Of a stretch of 64,000 nt of DNA, positions 33,770-46,870 are shown piece after piece. Each line of letters begins with the position of its first letter. Positions within the stretch are counted from its first letter, which is position 1. The stretch spans positions 335,775,090 through 335,839,089 of the forward strand of contig NC_061514.1 of assembly GCF_022539505.1 (NCBI RefSeq), given 5' to 3'. Origin of the DNA: Lolium rigidum. Its lineage: Eukaryota > Streptophyta > Magnoliopsida > Poales > Poaceae. Position numbers and translations under genes: made by a program. The notes under the pieces were generated by a model. The model ran no database searches. It was not told the DNA's origin and was given only the letters and a program-made list of their open reading frames with translations.

Positions 33770-34310
33770 AAACCCAGGGACGGCCCAATAAGGCTGGCCC
33801 CCTTTTGGGTTCGGTGGCGCCGAAGCGGCCCACCTCACTCACTCTCACTCGGCCCTCTCACTCGCTCGTCTAACCCTAACCGTCTGGCGACTCCCGTGGC
33901 GATGGCGTCGCCGCCATGGCCGCCGCCTTGCTCCGGCCATCGCCGGCCTTCTCCGCCGTAGCCACCACCCGATCCTGAACCGCCGTGAGCAGATCTATCG
34001 ATCTGTACGCGCAGTTTCTCCCTTCTCGTCCTCTTCTGGCGAATCGCCTCCGATCTGGATCTCGTGGAGAATCGCCTCGACGAACTCCGGCGAGATCTCG
34101 CCCTCGCCGACGATGAGTACGTGCCTGGGGTTGACCTGGCGCGGGTGCCGCTTGCGGTACTCGTGCCGTCGCCTCAGGTGCTGCTACGGTGGTGCTGGTT
34201 CGTGTCTGGGTTCGCCGGCGTAACGTCGGCGCCTACCCTGGATTTGCAGCTGTTAGGGCCGCGCGAGCACTGCCTCGCCATGCCCTAGCCTCTGCTTCCA
34301 GGCGCAAGTA
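33770..34310 (+). promoter_or_regulatory. GC-rich exon-like island of LU1
   Basis: After about 600 AT-rich bases the sequence turns sharply GC-rich: GGCCCAATAAGG, CTCACTCAC repeats, CTAACCCTAACC, then ATGGCGTCGCCGCCATGG at 33902. It ends in GCGCAAGTAAGTGC at 34303-34316, which looks like a splice donor. LU3 has a homologous island at 59340-59830. No conserved protein is apparent, so this may be the promoter and leader of a non-coding transcript. Confidence 0.45.
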
Positions 34311-36658
34311 AGTGCTGTCTCACCTCTACCTCTTCTGTGCGCCTCCCATGCTTCTGTTCTTCTTCCTCCTCATGTTCTGCTGCTCTCTGGTGATCCTGTG
34401 ATCACACAGAGCCATGCTATTCCTATGCAAATTGCCTGTGCTTCTGTTAATTGCAAGTTCATGGCCCAATTACCATTTAGTGGTACTGGCATATGCTGCT
34501 TTGCTTGCTGTTCATGCTGTGCTTGCTTCTCTGCTGCTCCTAGCATGCTCTACACTTGCCATGCTCTACTGTGCTTGCTCAAGAGCTAACTATGCCATGC
34601 TATGCTTGTCTAGGTGTACTTGTGTTGCATCTGTGACACTTGTGTGTGTGCCAGTGGTGTCTGTGATATGCTTCAGTGCTACCTCTGCAAGCCAATGATC
34701 CATTGGATCATTCCTTGCTTGTTGGCTAACCTCTCTGTGTAACTTGGCTTGCTATAATTGATCCATTTGATCAATTGATTGTCAGTGATTGCTTACTGGC
34801 TAATACTGTGGCTATATGAATCAATTATCTGGTGATGCTGATGCTCAAGCATCACCGTGTCGTTGCTTACTTGTGCTGTTGCTCATCTTAGCTATCTAGA
34901 CTTGCTCTAGTGGCTATGAATTAAATTGTGTTGCTTAACAGTATGCTACTGTCATGCTTAGCATGAATCGTGATAAATTCATGCTTGTATTACTTAAATT
35001 TCGATGAACTCGCTTATGCAGTGATGATTTAAATGACTTGTCGTATATGAATTTGTCGTTCATGATTCTTTTACAAGCAATTAGAGTCCGAATCCATTTC
35101 TGGATAGTGATGTGATCTATTTGGCTTTCTCATAATTGGTGCTAAGTGTGATGTGACCTCGGTAGCCTTGCTACCGATTGGTTGCTCACATGGTTGGTTG
35201 GATCTTGTTGGCTACTCATCTTTGCTTGCATATTTGGGGATCATACTAACTATGAATGCCAATATGCTTGCCCGTGAAGAAATCTAGGGTTTCGATGGTT
35301 GCATACTTAGGATTTTCTCGTGTAGTCTATATTAGCTGCTATTTATTGTAACTCATCTACTCGGTGCTATTCGTGCATCGGATCTTGCTTCGTGCACAAG
35401 ATCCGTATCCGGATGGTTTCTATTTTGGTGGCTTTTTAGACTAGCAATGATCCTTGGTGAAAACCAAGTGATGATTCACCCCGTTGAGCATCTCGCTCAA
35501 CCCCATGACTATGTCATGCATATGATGGATTAGATCCATTGGATCTTTCCAGGAACTAGGTATACCTTGTTCCAGCTCCTAGAAAGAAATGTTTTGTTGA
35601 TGCAGACTTGGGTTTGTTCACGACTCTTCACCTCCGGATCTTGGATGATCTTCTCAGTGTCACCATGATTTCGGTGGCTTAAGTGGTTGTGTGTGTTGGT
35701 TCTGTTCTTGCTCAAGAACTGGATGAACTGAGCTTGTTCTTGCTTCACCCTTACCTGGTGAATCTTTATCTGGTCGACTGGTTATGATTTCTAGGGTTTG
35801 TGCCCCTTTTATATGAACCCCGCTTCTATCCCTCGTATTGACACACAAGCCCGGCTTGCTTGGTGACTAATCTCGTTGCATGGCCTTGCTCGTTGCTGCC
35901 TGACACACTTGAGCTGTGTGCTCTCATATGCTGAAACTTGAGCCCTGGTGGTGCTCGAGTTTGGTCCGCTCGTTGCCCTTATCTTGTGTCTGTCCTCGGT
36001 TTTGGACAAGCACAAGTGTGCATGTCACTTGGTTCTGTCCAAACTGAATTATTTGACTAACACTAACATTCCGGCTAGTGTTGGGTTCTTTGTTTTGCAG
36101 GTTTTGAAGATGGACATGACCATGAAGAAATACTTCAAGTCATATAGTCTAGGTTTTAGTTTAGAAATAATATTGTAATCTTTATTTTCATTTCTGTTTA
36201 TTATTTATCAATTCTTGTATCAAGAATATTGTAAAGACAATGTAATCTATGTTGTGATATCAATAAAGCCCAAGTTTTTGTTTATGAGCTTTTTATTTAT
36301 GTAACATTTATATTCTGGAATAAACATTGTATTTATGATTCACTTTGAAATTCAAAGTTGTTTGAATTCATAAGTTGTTTAAATTATGAATTCCATTTTA
36401 TATTGTTCAATGATTATTGTTAAATGTATTAACACTTGTCAAATGGAATCAATTCCCCAAATCAACAAGATACAAAAGAGATCATGTCGAAATTTCCCTA
36501 ACTCACATTGCCTAACCCTAAGTGCAAAATGAGAGAGAACCTCGATCCCTCTTAGGTTTAATTGCAATAAAGCGCGAAAATTTCCCCCGTTTTGCGATGA
36601 AATGCACATCCCATTTCTAAATCTACCCTTCGTTGTTCCTATGTTCTGGGTTATTACA

Positions 36659-37583
36659 GGATGCCCAAGGCATCCCCTTCTTCATCGACAACATTATCAG
36701 GTTCCTCCCCTGAAACTATATTTTTATTCCATCACATCTTATGTGCTTTGCTTGGAGCGTCGGTTTGTTTTTGTTTTTGTTTTTGTTTGAATAAAATGGA
36801 TCCTAGCATTCATTGTGTGGGAGAGAGACACGCTCCGCTGTTGCATATGGACAAATATGTCCTTAGGCTTTACTCATAGTATTCATGGCGAAGGTTGAAT
36901 CTTCTTCGTTAAATTGTTATATGGTTGGAATCGGGAAATGCTACATGTAGTAATTCTAAAATGTCTTGAATAATTTGATACTTGGCAATTGTTGTGCTCA
37001 TGTTTAAGCTCTTGCATCATATACTTTGCACCCATTAATGAAGAAACACCTAGAGCTTGCTAAAATTTGGTTTGCATATTTGGTCTCTCTAAAGTCTAGA
37101 TAATTTCTAGTATTGAGTTTGAACAACAAGGAAGACGGTGTAGAGTCTTATAATGTTTACAATGTGTATTTTATGTGAGTTTTGCTGCACCGGTTCATCC
37201 TTGTGTTTGTTTCAAATAACCTTGCTAGCCTAAACCTTGTATCGAGAGGGAATACTTCTCATGCATCCAAAATCCTTGAGCCAATCACTATGCCATTTGT
37301 GTCCACCATACCTACCTACTACATGGTATTTCTCCGCCATTCCAAAGTAAATTGCTTGAGTGCTACCTTTAAAATTTCCATTCTTTACCTTTGCAATATA
37401 TAGCTCATGGGACAAATAGCTTAAAAACTATTGTGGTATTGAATATGTACTTATGCACTTTATCTCTTATTAAGTTGCTTGTTGTGCGATAACCATGTTT
37501 CTGGGGACGCCATCAACTACTCTTTGTTGAATATCATGTGAGTTGCTATGCATGTCCATCTTGTCTGAAGTAAGGGAGATTTA
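36659..37583 (+). mobile_element. Internal part of retroelement T2, left of LU2
   Basis: Matches, on the opposite strand, the internal region of T1 (about 15470-16330), so T2 is a plus-oriented copy of the TGATACGTCTCC family. It contains no gene. It continues on the other side of LU2 at 44365. The part of T2 that should lie left of 36659 is missing. Confidence 0.85.
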
Positions 37584-39460
37584 TGTGGTGACCCGGCATA
37601 CCACTGCATGGTGTAGTATGCAAGTCTGATAATATAACACCAATGAAACACCGTTCCACTAGTATTATATCGCTCAGAGTGGTACAACAGAAACATATGC
37701 GGGTCCAAGGCATGTCTATAGAATTACAACATTGACTCTGTTACATAAGATCATCACAGCCTCCTACTTTACAATGAGGTAAAACTGCAAATCAACTCCA
37801 GAAGAACGACTCGTGGTCTAGTCTTATCACGAACTCTATTTGTAGAGTAATTAACTAGCTATTGAGGCTATGAATAGATTCTGGCTAAATAGGAGCTAGG
37901 TTTAGGAAGCTAGTTCCTTTCTGTGGCTAATCTAGGTTTTCTCCTTGTTGGATGTGTATTTGACTCTTCTGAAAGGGTCCTGTCCCTTGAAGTAGTTGTT
38001 GACTCCTCGGCCTTCGAGTTGTATTGTAGATCCTCCTTCGAGGCCTCCATATCTAAGCAGGGGATTTAAGAGTGGGATGAGTACGAGCGTACTCAACAAG
38101 TTCATTATAGGAAAGAGGTGTTTGATGCACTAGCTACAACATTAGACAAGAAAGTCTAATACCAATGCAGGTTTTCATAACCATTTCTTTAAAAGGTTGC
38201 TTTTATTCAGAAGAACTATGTCCGTCAGCCTTCACCGGTTTACTAGAACTTCATGGAGCTCCTTTCCGGTCGCGTTCGCAGTTCCATATCCCGGAACAGG
38301 GAGTGACAGGTCATGATTTATTACACTCTGCAGAGGTGTGTTGCTTTACCCATAAGAGATCTTATCCTTGGTGCCAACCGAGCTTAAGTTCTCGTCCACA
38401 CTTCCTTTGGTGTGAGGCCCGGTATAAGGTCTAGCCAATCATGTTCCTCCGCTACCTCGAACACCCACCCTTTGTTGCATACCCCGACCCTGGGTCCTCG
38501 TCGGTCCTCTTACACCAATTAAGGATGGACCCCGACCACGACAACCGTTTGGGACTCGTTAACCAAACTCCTTCGCCGGTAGCTGCAACCCATCATAGAC
38601 CACATTCCCGTGGGGAATTAGAAGGGGATCCCCACCCTCAAGTTGTTCCGCAAGCAAGAACCGCTACGGTAAGCAACAGCCTATACCGTGGGGAATTAGA
38701 AGGGGCTCCCCACCCTCAAGTTGCTCCGCAAGACACAACTGCTACGGTAAGCGCATCCGTTGATGAACGAGAGGTGGAAACACTTTTGACTACTCCGTCC
38801 CACTCCGGATCTTATGGTTAACACGGGTATTACGGCACAAGAATCACTGGCGACATTTGTTGTTTAATCCTAGAAGGATATTAACCCTTGCAATGGAACC
38901 TCCACCATATCAACACAATCCATGGTTCCATTGCCCACCACATAGTCATATTCATAGTTATGAAAGTAGTGGTTTTGGTTTTTATGCAATAGTGATAAAC
39001 ATAGTACTTTGCAAGTAATTTGGTAAAAATACTCAAATGACATGAGCAAGCGATGAACTTGCCTTTCTTGACTGCAAGATTATGCAGACAAGGTCTTCGA
39101 TGCGCAATAACTCCAAATTCTGAAATAGCATCATCGTCCGGTAAGGACGATGTTTAAAAGATTGGCAGGGATGCAATAATGCATAAAAATGATATGCAAT
39201 CGCTCTAAGCGTGACCTAACCCCGATGATTTAGGATTAGTGAGTTGAAATGATTGGTTTAGGGTGTGTTGCACTTTTAGAGTGATTCACAAACAAGGTTC
39301 TTTTTAAGGTTTGATTATTTGGTATCATGTACAAGTTATATAATAAAGCATAGTAATCAATTGAGCACACACAAGAAATAATAGTTGGTATAATGTTAAT
39401 ATGTAAAGAACAGTTGTCAGTTTTAATACTATATGGCATGGTTGATGATTGCTTGTTATA

Positions 39461-39925
39461 TTCTTCAAAAGAATAACTTTTGAAGAACATGTTTGTTAAT
39501 AAAGAACAAGTATGACAATTGGGTTTGTGGGTTTCTATAATTTATTATGGTTCCAAGTAGTTTCTAGAGTAAGTGTTAGATGGATCACAACAATGTTGGA
39601 TTCGTCGACACTTAGGGCTTGTAAGGTTGAGTTAGGCCTAGGCATCCTAAGCAATTATTCTTACAAGGTTGCTATCAGGACTGGTTCATCTTATTGGTGA
39701 TAGCTAGCTAGGGTTTATAAGTCCTTATAAGCAGGGTTGATGGTTACCCCCTATTTTCTTCAAAAGAATAACTTTTGAAGAACATACTTCTTAAGTAATA
39801 AGAAGTATTGCAATTAGGGTTTATAGGTTGTATTAGATAGGTTTGATGAACACTCTCTATTTACTTCAAAAGAATAACTTTTGAAGAACATACTTCTTAA
39901 GGAATAAGAAGTATTACAATTAAGG
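39461..39925 (+). repeat. Three dispersed hairpin repeats in LU2
   Basis: TTCTTCAAAAG-AATAA-CTTTTGAAGAA at 39461-39487 and 39756-39782, and a copy lacking the first bases at 39864-39890. The last two are followed by a second hairpin ACTTCTTAAG/TAATAAGAAGT. The stems are perfect. Confidence 0.85.
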
Positions 39926-40909
39926 TTGAGGTGGTCTAGGGTTTACTATTGAATTTACTAATTAAGGAATGGTGGTTCCCTGAATAGAATGATTAATAAT
40001 TTATCTAACACTAATAGGGTTTAATGTGTATAGAATACAATATTGGCATGGTTGCTCCTAAGGTTCATCATATTGGTGTGATGCTAAATAGGAATGAATA
40101 AGGATGATGGCTTTGGTAATAGGATCTAGGGTTTACACTTGGCTGACCCTCCTTGATTATTTAGGTCTGATTAAGATGAACACATGGGATACCCATATAT
40201 TAGTGATAGGTCTTCTACATTATATGTGGCAAGGCAAGTGTTTAGTTGCTACTATGTATCCCTGGATACAAAGTAGTATTATGATCATAAGTTCCAACCT
40301 AGGGTTTAGGTTGGTGGTAAATTAAGGTTCTCATGTAATAATAAAGCTAGGTTTCCTGATAGCATTTAGGGTTATAGGGTTTCATATGGAATGATGAGGT
40401 TGTGATCCTTATTCATCATAGAATAAGGGTTTTGTATTTGTGATGCCACTCTTAGTGTAATAAATTGGTTATGGAGTTGAAGTTGTTACTATCTTTGAAT
40501 TTAAAACAATTTTGGACTATGGCATTTTATTATTTTTAAGGACTTAATAATTAATGTAATTATTAATTAGGGTTTAAATTCCAATAATAAGGATTTAACA
40601 AAATAACAAATAAAGAAAATTAGTTTTCATGTTTTCTTTATTTGCTTACTGGTTTTATTTAATTTATAAATGGTTTCTTAATTTCTGAATTTTTAATTGT
40701 ATTTAGAATTAAAGGAAAAGGCTTAATTAACCAGTAATAAATAATAGAATTTTATTAAAAATAAAAATTTCATTTTATATTTTTACTGGATAGAGTTTTC
40801 TTTTCTAAAAATTTTAATATCTCATTTATATTTTTCTGAATTAAAATGAATTTTCTACATTTTTCTAAAGTTTCAGTAATTATTGAATTGAAATTAAAAT
40901 AAAGAAATG

Positions 40910-41775
40910 CTATTTGCACCCGGCCAGACTACCCGCAGGGGCACTGACCGGTGGGCCAATGGCCACGTCACCTGCCACAACAGCGTGGACTGGTCAAATG
41001 TGCTGGCGTGGCCAGGGAGCTCCTGGCCGACGGCCAGTTGCCGAGGTCGCCGGCGATTCGGGGCTCCCGCGGACGGGGAACTAGGCGGGTTTGATTCAGG
41101 ACGACACAGTGAGTATTTTGGTGGCGGCGCCGCTCCGAATAGGTCATCGGAGCGTGACCGGCGGTAAGGTACTGCGGCGGCGACCACGGGGCTGCGATGC
41201 TGGGCATACTAGGGAATGCTAGAGGAAGAGCGAGGATGCTCGAGAGGGTCGCCGGCTCACCGTGAGTACGTAGGACGTGTCGGCGAGGCCGATGGAGGCT
41301 TGCATCGCCGGATTTCATGTCGCCGGCCGTCGAAGAGACGAGCTCGACGGAGACGCTCCGGGGCTCCTCGACTCAATTCCTCGTGCAGGAGGAGCAAGAA
41401 GAGGATGGCGATGACGATGACGTCCTTGGCTTGGCTCAGGAGTGCTCCAGTCGACGGCGGCGATGGTGGCCGGGTTGAGCTAGGGTTTCGGAATTGGGGA
41501 AAATGATCAGAGGAGGAACGAATCCGAAGCTAGGGTTCGATCGAAAGCTTTTATACGACGCAGGTACACGCCTCGTCACGTCGTCGAGCCAGGGGAGGCT
41601 GCCAGCGCGAGGGGGAAGAGAGGCACGTCTCCGTGTTGTCCCCCATGCGAGGAAGAGGATGAGGACGACGCGATGTTTTTGTCCGAAGGGTTACCCTGGG
41701 CCAAGCTGGGCTGTGCTGGGCTGGTGCCTGGTGGGCTGCGGGGCAGGCTGCTGCTGGGCTGCTTGGATCTTCCAG
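40910..41775 (+). promoter_or_regulatory. GC-rich exon-like island of LU2
   Basis: A sharply bounded GC-rich stretch inside AT-rich DNA, ending CTTCCAGGTAAGCCC, a good splice-donor match; TTTTGCAGGTC at 41862-41872 could be an acceptor (intron under 100 bases). Several overlapping open frames exist but none resembles a known protein, and they differ from LU1 and LU3. Confidence 0.4.
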
Positions 41776-44364
41776 GTAAGCCCTTTTCTCTTTTCCTTTT
41801 ATTTCTGTTTTCATTTCTTGTTTTGAATTCTGTTTTGAATTCATATTTGAATTATTTTCTATTTTGCAGGTCTTGCTCATTTCATTCATACCAGAATTAG
41901 TTCAGGGTTCTGTAGAGTCTTTAGTGGTGTATTAGCAATTTTCATATGACACTATAACTTTGGTTTAATAATAAGTATTGGTATTTGGATTAAATTTCCA
42001 TTTAGGTATGCATTTATGTGTTCTTTAAAATTCCTTTTTGCTTCTTGGTTATAAATTTCTTCTGAATTATTAGAGTGGATAATTTCTATTCAAAGCATTT
42101 TTGAAGATCATTAGGAAGTCTTGGTTTCTTATTTGGGAGTGTTTTCCACTTGCAAATAATTTTATGTGAACACTTCTTTATTAAGGTCTTGTAAGATTCA
42201 CTATAATCCTATTTCAAGGTTAACACTAGTATTATATTTTGATAACACCTTGAAATGCCTAAAGTAGATATTACTCTCATCATGGTTTGGTCTTGGTTAT
42301 AATGATAAGTGGTTGATCACCACACATGGTTTAACTATCAAATATGTTCTAGGTTTTAGTCTCCCTATGCATGATAATAGAGTTACTTGCTTAATAGTTG
42401 ATGTTCTCCTTTAGTTATTAAGGATTTGAGAATTGGTTTTATCTTCTACCAATAGACTTCTAGTATTATCCTTGATTTATCATTGAAGTAACTAAAGTGG
42501 TTATGGTTCTTTTTATAGTTAACTTTGGTTATAAGGATGAATGGTTTCTCATCCTATGAAGTATAGAGTTTACTCTAAGGTTTTCTTATGTTCTTTTGTT
42601 GAGGAATAAATGGAATGTAAATTTGATAGGATTCTACTTATGATCACCAAGTGATTCACAAGTTAAGGTTGGGATATCAGCCTAAGGTTGCTTACTAGTT
42701 ACCTCCCTATGATTTCATGTTGTGAATAACATCTACTTATCATATAGGGTTTAACTTATAGCTTATTCTTCTATTTCTCCAAAGTATGGTCATGGAATTA
42801 TTATGAGCAATTTATTCTCAATGACTTCTACTCCCAATTCTTAGGGTATATGATCATTACCCAATTGTGATAATCATGCATGGTATAGGCTTCCTATAGT
42901 ATTCTAGAAGTATTTGAATATGGTTATACTAATTACCCCTCTCACTCCACAAGGACTTGGATTATAATCTAGGGTGCTACTCAATGAATGATGATGTGAT
43001 TATCTAAATATGTGGTCTTCCTAAGAATTCTACCTTGCTATCTTCTGTAGCTTGTTCTTCAGGAATTCTGATAAACCTGCATCTTGTGGCATGCCTCCAC
43101 CTCCTAGCTGCTTCATATTAATCCTAACTATTTTATGTAGTGGCTCAATGTGTTGGTCTCCTTGCATCAAGGTGCAAGATGATGAAATGGATGGAGTGTG
43201 AGGCTCCTTTTATAGGCTTGGGCATGCTCTAGTAACATGACACATGGGTGGATGACTCTTGCTTTAATTTGTTGAGTAAGGTGCTTGGTTGTCATGCTCT
43301 CATCCATAGCAATCCTTTAAGCATGAGGTGGCATAGCTTAGGGCTCAAGCTATGTAGATATTTTCATCCTATGTGGCATTGAGATTATCCTCTTATATGA
43401 TTTATTTTTGGATAGCCAAGTGGCTTTTGTTACTAAATATCTTGTGAATGATCTCATGCTTATGGGTGAGTCACTATATCATATGTGATTGTATTTATAT
43501 TATAATTGGGGTCAAAATGTCAAGAATAAGAAGTATACCCCAATTTTGAATGATGATGTTTGATTTCACCAAGGCATGATCATATGAGTTTCAAAGTACT
43601 CATATCTTATTTTATTCAAATAGTTGGAACTATAATTCGTAATGTAAACGAATTTAGTTTTGTAATATTCCACATATTTAATAAGTTATGATTGCAATAA
43701 GAATGTGTGGCTTTTATGCACTTAGGTCCTTGGGTTTTGCTATATTTGGTATTTAGTTTTAAAGTGAATTCAATTGTACCTCAAGGTAGTTGCTTAACTT
43801 TTAAGTGTTAATAATTTAGAGTTTGCTTCTTATCTCTTTGTTGGTTATATACCTCTCCCATCTCTAGGGTTTAATGATAAGCCTTTGTTGAGGTTAAGTT
43901 CAAGAGTTTAATTCAAGAAATACCATGAGGTTCATGGTAGGAATATTTATTTGTTAAAGACATGGAAAAGATAAGTGAAGAATGGTTTCTCCATTTATGG
44001 TTACTTGATTTCCAATTGAATAGATGTTCTTATGTTATGGCAAGGAATACCATGTAATGATCTTTTATGAGATCAAGCAATTGATCATTGAGTAAAGTGT
44101 TGTTGTGTTAATTTTAGTTCCATTTGATCTAACCCCTTAGATCAAATCATATTTTCCCAAAACAAGGTTTTACCAAAGTCACATTGAGGTTTATAGCGCT
44201 TGACTTGATGAGCTACTTCAATTTCACCAAGGTCAAGTGAAACTTCGCCATCATGTGACTCGTTTTACTTTAAAGCGCGAAAATTCCCCAGATTTTCTAT
44301 GCATGAATGCAATGCACACATCTGTTTCCTCTATTTTTGTAACCCCAATACCTGGGATATTACA

Positions 44365-45339
44365 ATTTACCACTCATTTAATTGTTAGAGCATGCATATT
44401 GTTAGAGAAGAACATTGGGCCGCTAACTAAAGCCATGAATCATGGTGGAAGTTTCAGTTTTGGACATATATCCTCAATCTCATATGAGAACATTAATTGT
44501 TGCTACATGCTTATGCATTAAAGAGGAGTCCATTATCTCGTTGTCTATGTTGTCCCGGTATGGATGTCTAAGTTGAGAATAATCAAAAGCGAGAAATCCA
44601 AATGCGAGCTTTCTCCTTAGACCTTTGTACAGAGCGGCATGGAGGTACCCCTTTGTGACACTTGGTTAAAACATGTGTATTGCGATAATCCCGTAATCCG
44701 AGCTAATTAGGACAAGGTGCGGGCACTATTAGTATACTATGCATGAGGCTTGCAACTTGTAAGATATAATTTACATGATACATATGCTTTATTACTACCG
44801 TTGAGAAAATTGTTTCTTGTTTTCAAAACCAAAGCTCTAGCACAAATATAGCAATCAATGCTTCCCTCTGCGAAGGGCCTTTCTTTTACTTTTATGTTGA
44901 GTCAGTTCACCTATCTCTCTCCACCTCAAGAAGCAAACACTTGTGTGAACTGTGCATTGATTCCTACATACTTGCATATTGCACTTGTTATATTACTTTA
45001 CATTGACAATATCCATGAGATATACATGTTACAAGTTGAAAGCAACCGCTGAAACTTAATCTTCCTTTGTGTTGCTTCAATATCTTTACTTTGATTTATT
45101 GCTTTATGAGTTAACTCTTATGCAAGACTTATTGATGCTTGTCTTGAAAGTACTATTCATGAAAAGCCTTTGTTTTATGATTCAGTTGTTTACTCATGTC
45201 ATTACCATTGTTTTGATCACTCCATTCATTACATATGCTTACAATAGTATGATCAAGGTTATGATGGCATGTCACTTCAGAAATTATCTTTGTTATCGTT
45301 TACCTGCTCGGGACGAGCAGGAACTAAGCTTGGGGATGC
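44365..45339 (+). mobile_element. Internal part of retroelement T2, right of LU2
   Basis: Resumes the T2 internal sequence (collinear with minus-strand 15410-14461 of T1). It ends with the polypurine tract CTAAGCTTGGGGATGC at 45324-45339, preceded by the hairpin CTGCTCGGGACGAGCAG. No gene. Confidence 0.85.
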
Positions 45340-46870
45340 TAATACGTCTCCGACGTATCGATAATTTCTTATGTTCCATGCCACATTATTGATGATATCT
45401 ACATGTTTTATACACATTATATGTCGTATTTATGCATTTTCCGGCACTAACCTATTAACGAGATGCCAAAGAGCCGCTTCGTTGTTTTCTGTCTGTTTTT
45501 GGTTTCGAAATCCTAGTAAGGAAATATTCTCGGAATTGGACGAAATCAACGCCCGGGGTCCTATTTTGCCACGAAGCTTCCGGAAGACCGAGGAGAGTCG
45601 AAGTGGGGCCACGAGGTGGCGACACACCAAGGCGGCGTGGCCCAAGCCCCGGCCGCGCCGGCCCGTTGTGTGGGCCCCTCGTGACGCCCCTTTACCTGCC
45701 CTTCCGCCTACATATAGTCTTCGTCGTGAAACCCCCAGCACCGAGAGCCACGATACGGAAAACCTTCCGGAGACGCCGCCGCCGCCAATCCCATCTCGGG
45801 GTATTCAGGAGATCGCCTCCGGCACCCCGCCGGGAGAGGGGAATCATCTCCCGGAGGACTCTTCACCGCCATGGTCGCCTCCGGAGTGATGTGTGAGTAG
45901 TTCACCCCTGGACTATGGGTCCATAGCAGTAGCTAGATGGTCGTCTTCTCCTCATGTGCTTCATTGTCGGATCTTGTGAGCCGCCTAACATGATCAAGAT
46001 CATCTATCTGTAATTCTATATGTTGTGTTTGTCGGGATCCGATGGATAGAGAATACTATGTTATGTTGATTATCAATCTATTACCTATGTGTTGTTTATG
46101 ATCTTGCATGCTCTCCGTTATTAGTAGAGGCTCTGGCCAAGTTTTTGCTCTTAACTCCAAGAGGGAGTATTTATGCTCGATAGTGGGTTCATGCCTCCAT
46201 TAAATCTGGGACAGTGACAGAAAGTTCTAAGGTTGTGGATTACGCACCATACTTAATGCAATTGTCTGTTGTTTGCAACTTAATACCGGAAGGGGTTCGG
46301 ATGCTAACCTGAAGGTGGACTTTTTAGGCATAGATGCATGCTGGATAGCGGTCTATGTACTTTGTCGTAATGCCCAATTAAATCTCACAATACTCATTAT
46401 ATCATGTATGTGCATTGTCATGCCCTCTCTATTTGTCAATTGCCCGACCGTAATTTGTTCACCCAACATGATGTTTATCTTATGGGAGAGACACCTCTAG
46501 TGAACTGTGGACCCCGGTCCATTCTTTTACATTGAATACAATCTACCGCAATACTTGTTCTACTCGTTTTCTCGCAAACAATCATCATCCACACTATACA
46601 TCTAATCCTTTGTTACAGCAAGCCGGTGAGATTGACAACCTCACTGTTTCGTTGGGGTAAAGTACTTTGGTTGTGTTGTGCAGGTTCCACGTTGGCGCCG
46701 GAATCCCTGGTGTTGCGCCGGACTACATCCCGCCGCCATCAACCTTCGACGTGCTTCTTGGCTCCTCCTGGTTCGATAAACCTTGGTTTCTTTCTGAGGG
46801 AAAACTTGCCGCTGTACGCATCACACCTTCCTCTTGGGGTTCCCAACGGACGCGTGCTGTACGCGTATCA
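45340..46870 (+). repeat. 3' LTR of T2
   Basis: Starts TAATACGTCTCCGACG (the usual TGATACG with one change) directly after the polypurine tract and ends ACGCGTATCA. The first half is homologous to the T1 LTR, whereas the 3' half (from about 45600) is different and matches T3 at the right edge of the window. The 5' LTR of T2 is not in the window. Confidence 0.85.

Larger units (their letters stand above)
31181..36658 (+). mobile_element. Large non-coding unit LU1
   Basis: Starts TGTAATATCCCGGG and ends GGGTTATTACA; the outer 90 or so bases are imperfect inverted repeats (shared words TTTAGAAA.GGGATGTGCATT and TTCGCGCTTTA). No protein is encoded. A GC-rich island (33770-34310) resembles a promoter plus first exon and ends in a donor-like AAGTAAGT; a TTTTGCAGG acceptor-like site lies at 36100. 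Part of LU1 (32900-33140) is homologous to LU2 (38920-39150) and LU3 (58705-58950). Flanks (GCTAT left, GGATG right) do not form a target duplication. Best explained as a solo LTR of a very large-LTR non-autonomous retroelement (LARD-like), rearranged at one side. A CACTA end and an assembly gap lie inside. Confidence 0.65.
37584..44364 (+). mobile_element. Large non-coding unit LU2, complete insertion with 5-bp TSD
   Basis: Starts TGTGGTGACCCGGC and ends GGGATATTACA; a perfect 5-bp duplication ATTTA (37579-37583 and 44365-44369) flanks it and the T2 sequence is continuous across it. 6781 bases, no internal direct LTR pair and no protein, so it behaves as one unit with retroviral-type ends: a solo LTR of unusual size is the best reading. 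The left end type is the inverse of the right end of LU3 (62241), the right end type is that of LU1. A GC-rich island lies at 40910-41775, followed by GTAAGC and, at 41860-41870, TTTTGCAGGTC. Three copies of a hairpin occur at 39461-39890. Confidence 0.7.

Noticed and set aside
34064..34288. 74-codon frame in the GC-rich island of LU1
   Set aside because: No resemblance to known proteins and not conserved as a protein in the homologous LU3 island; kept only as an exon-like island.
31181..36658. LU1 as a DNA transposon with terminal inverted repeats
   Set aside because: TG...CA ends, and the 5-bp target duplication of the related LU2, fit LTR integration better than any known DNA transposon superfamily; not fully excluded.
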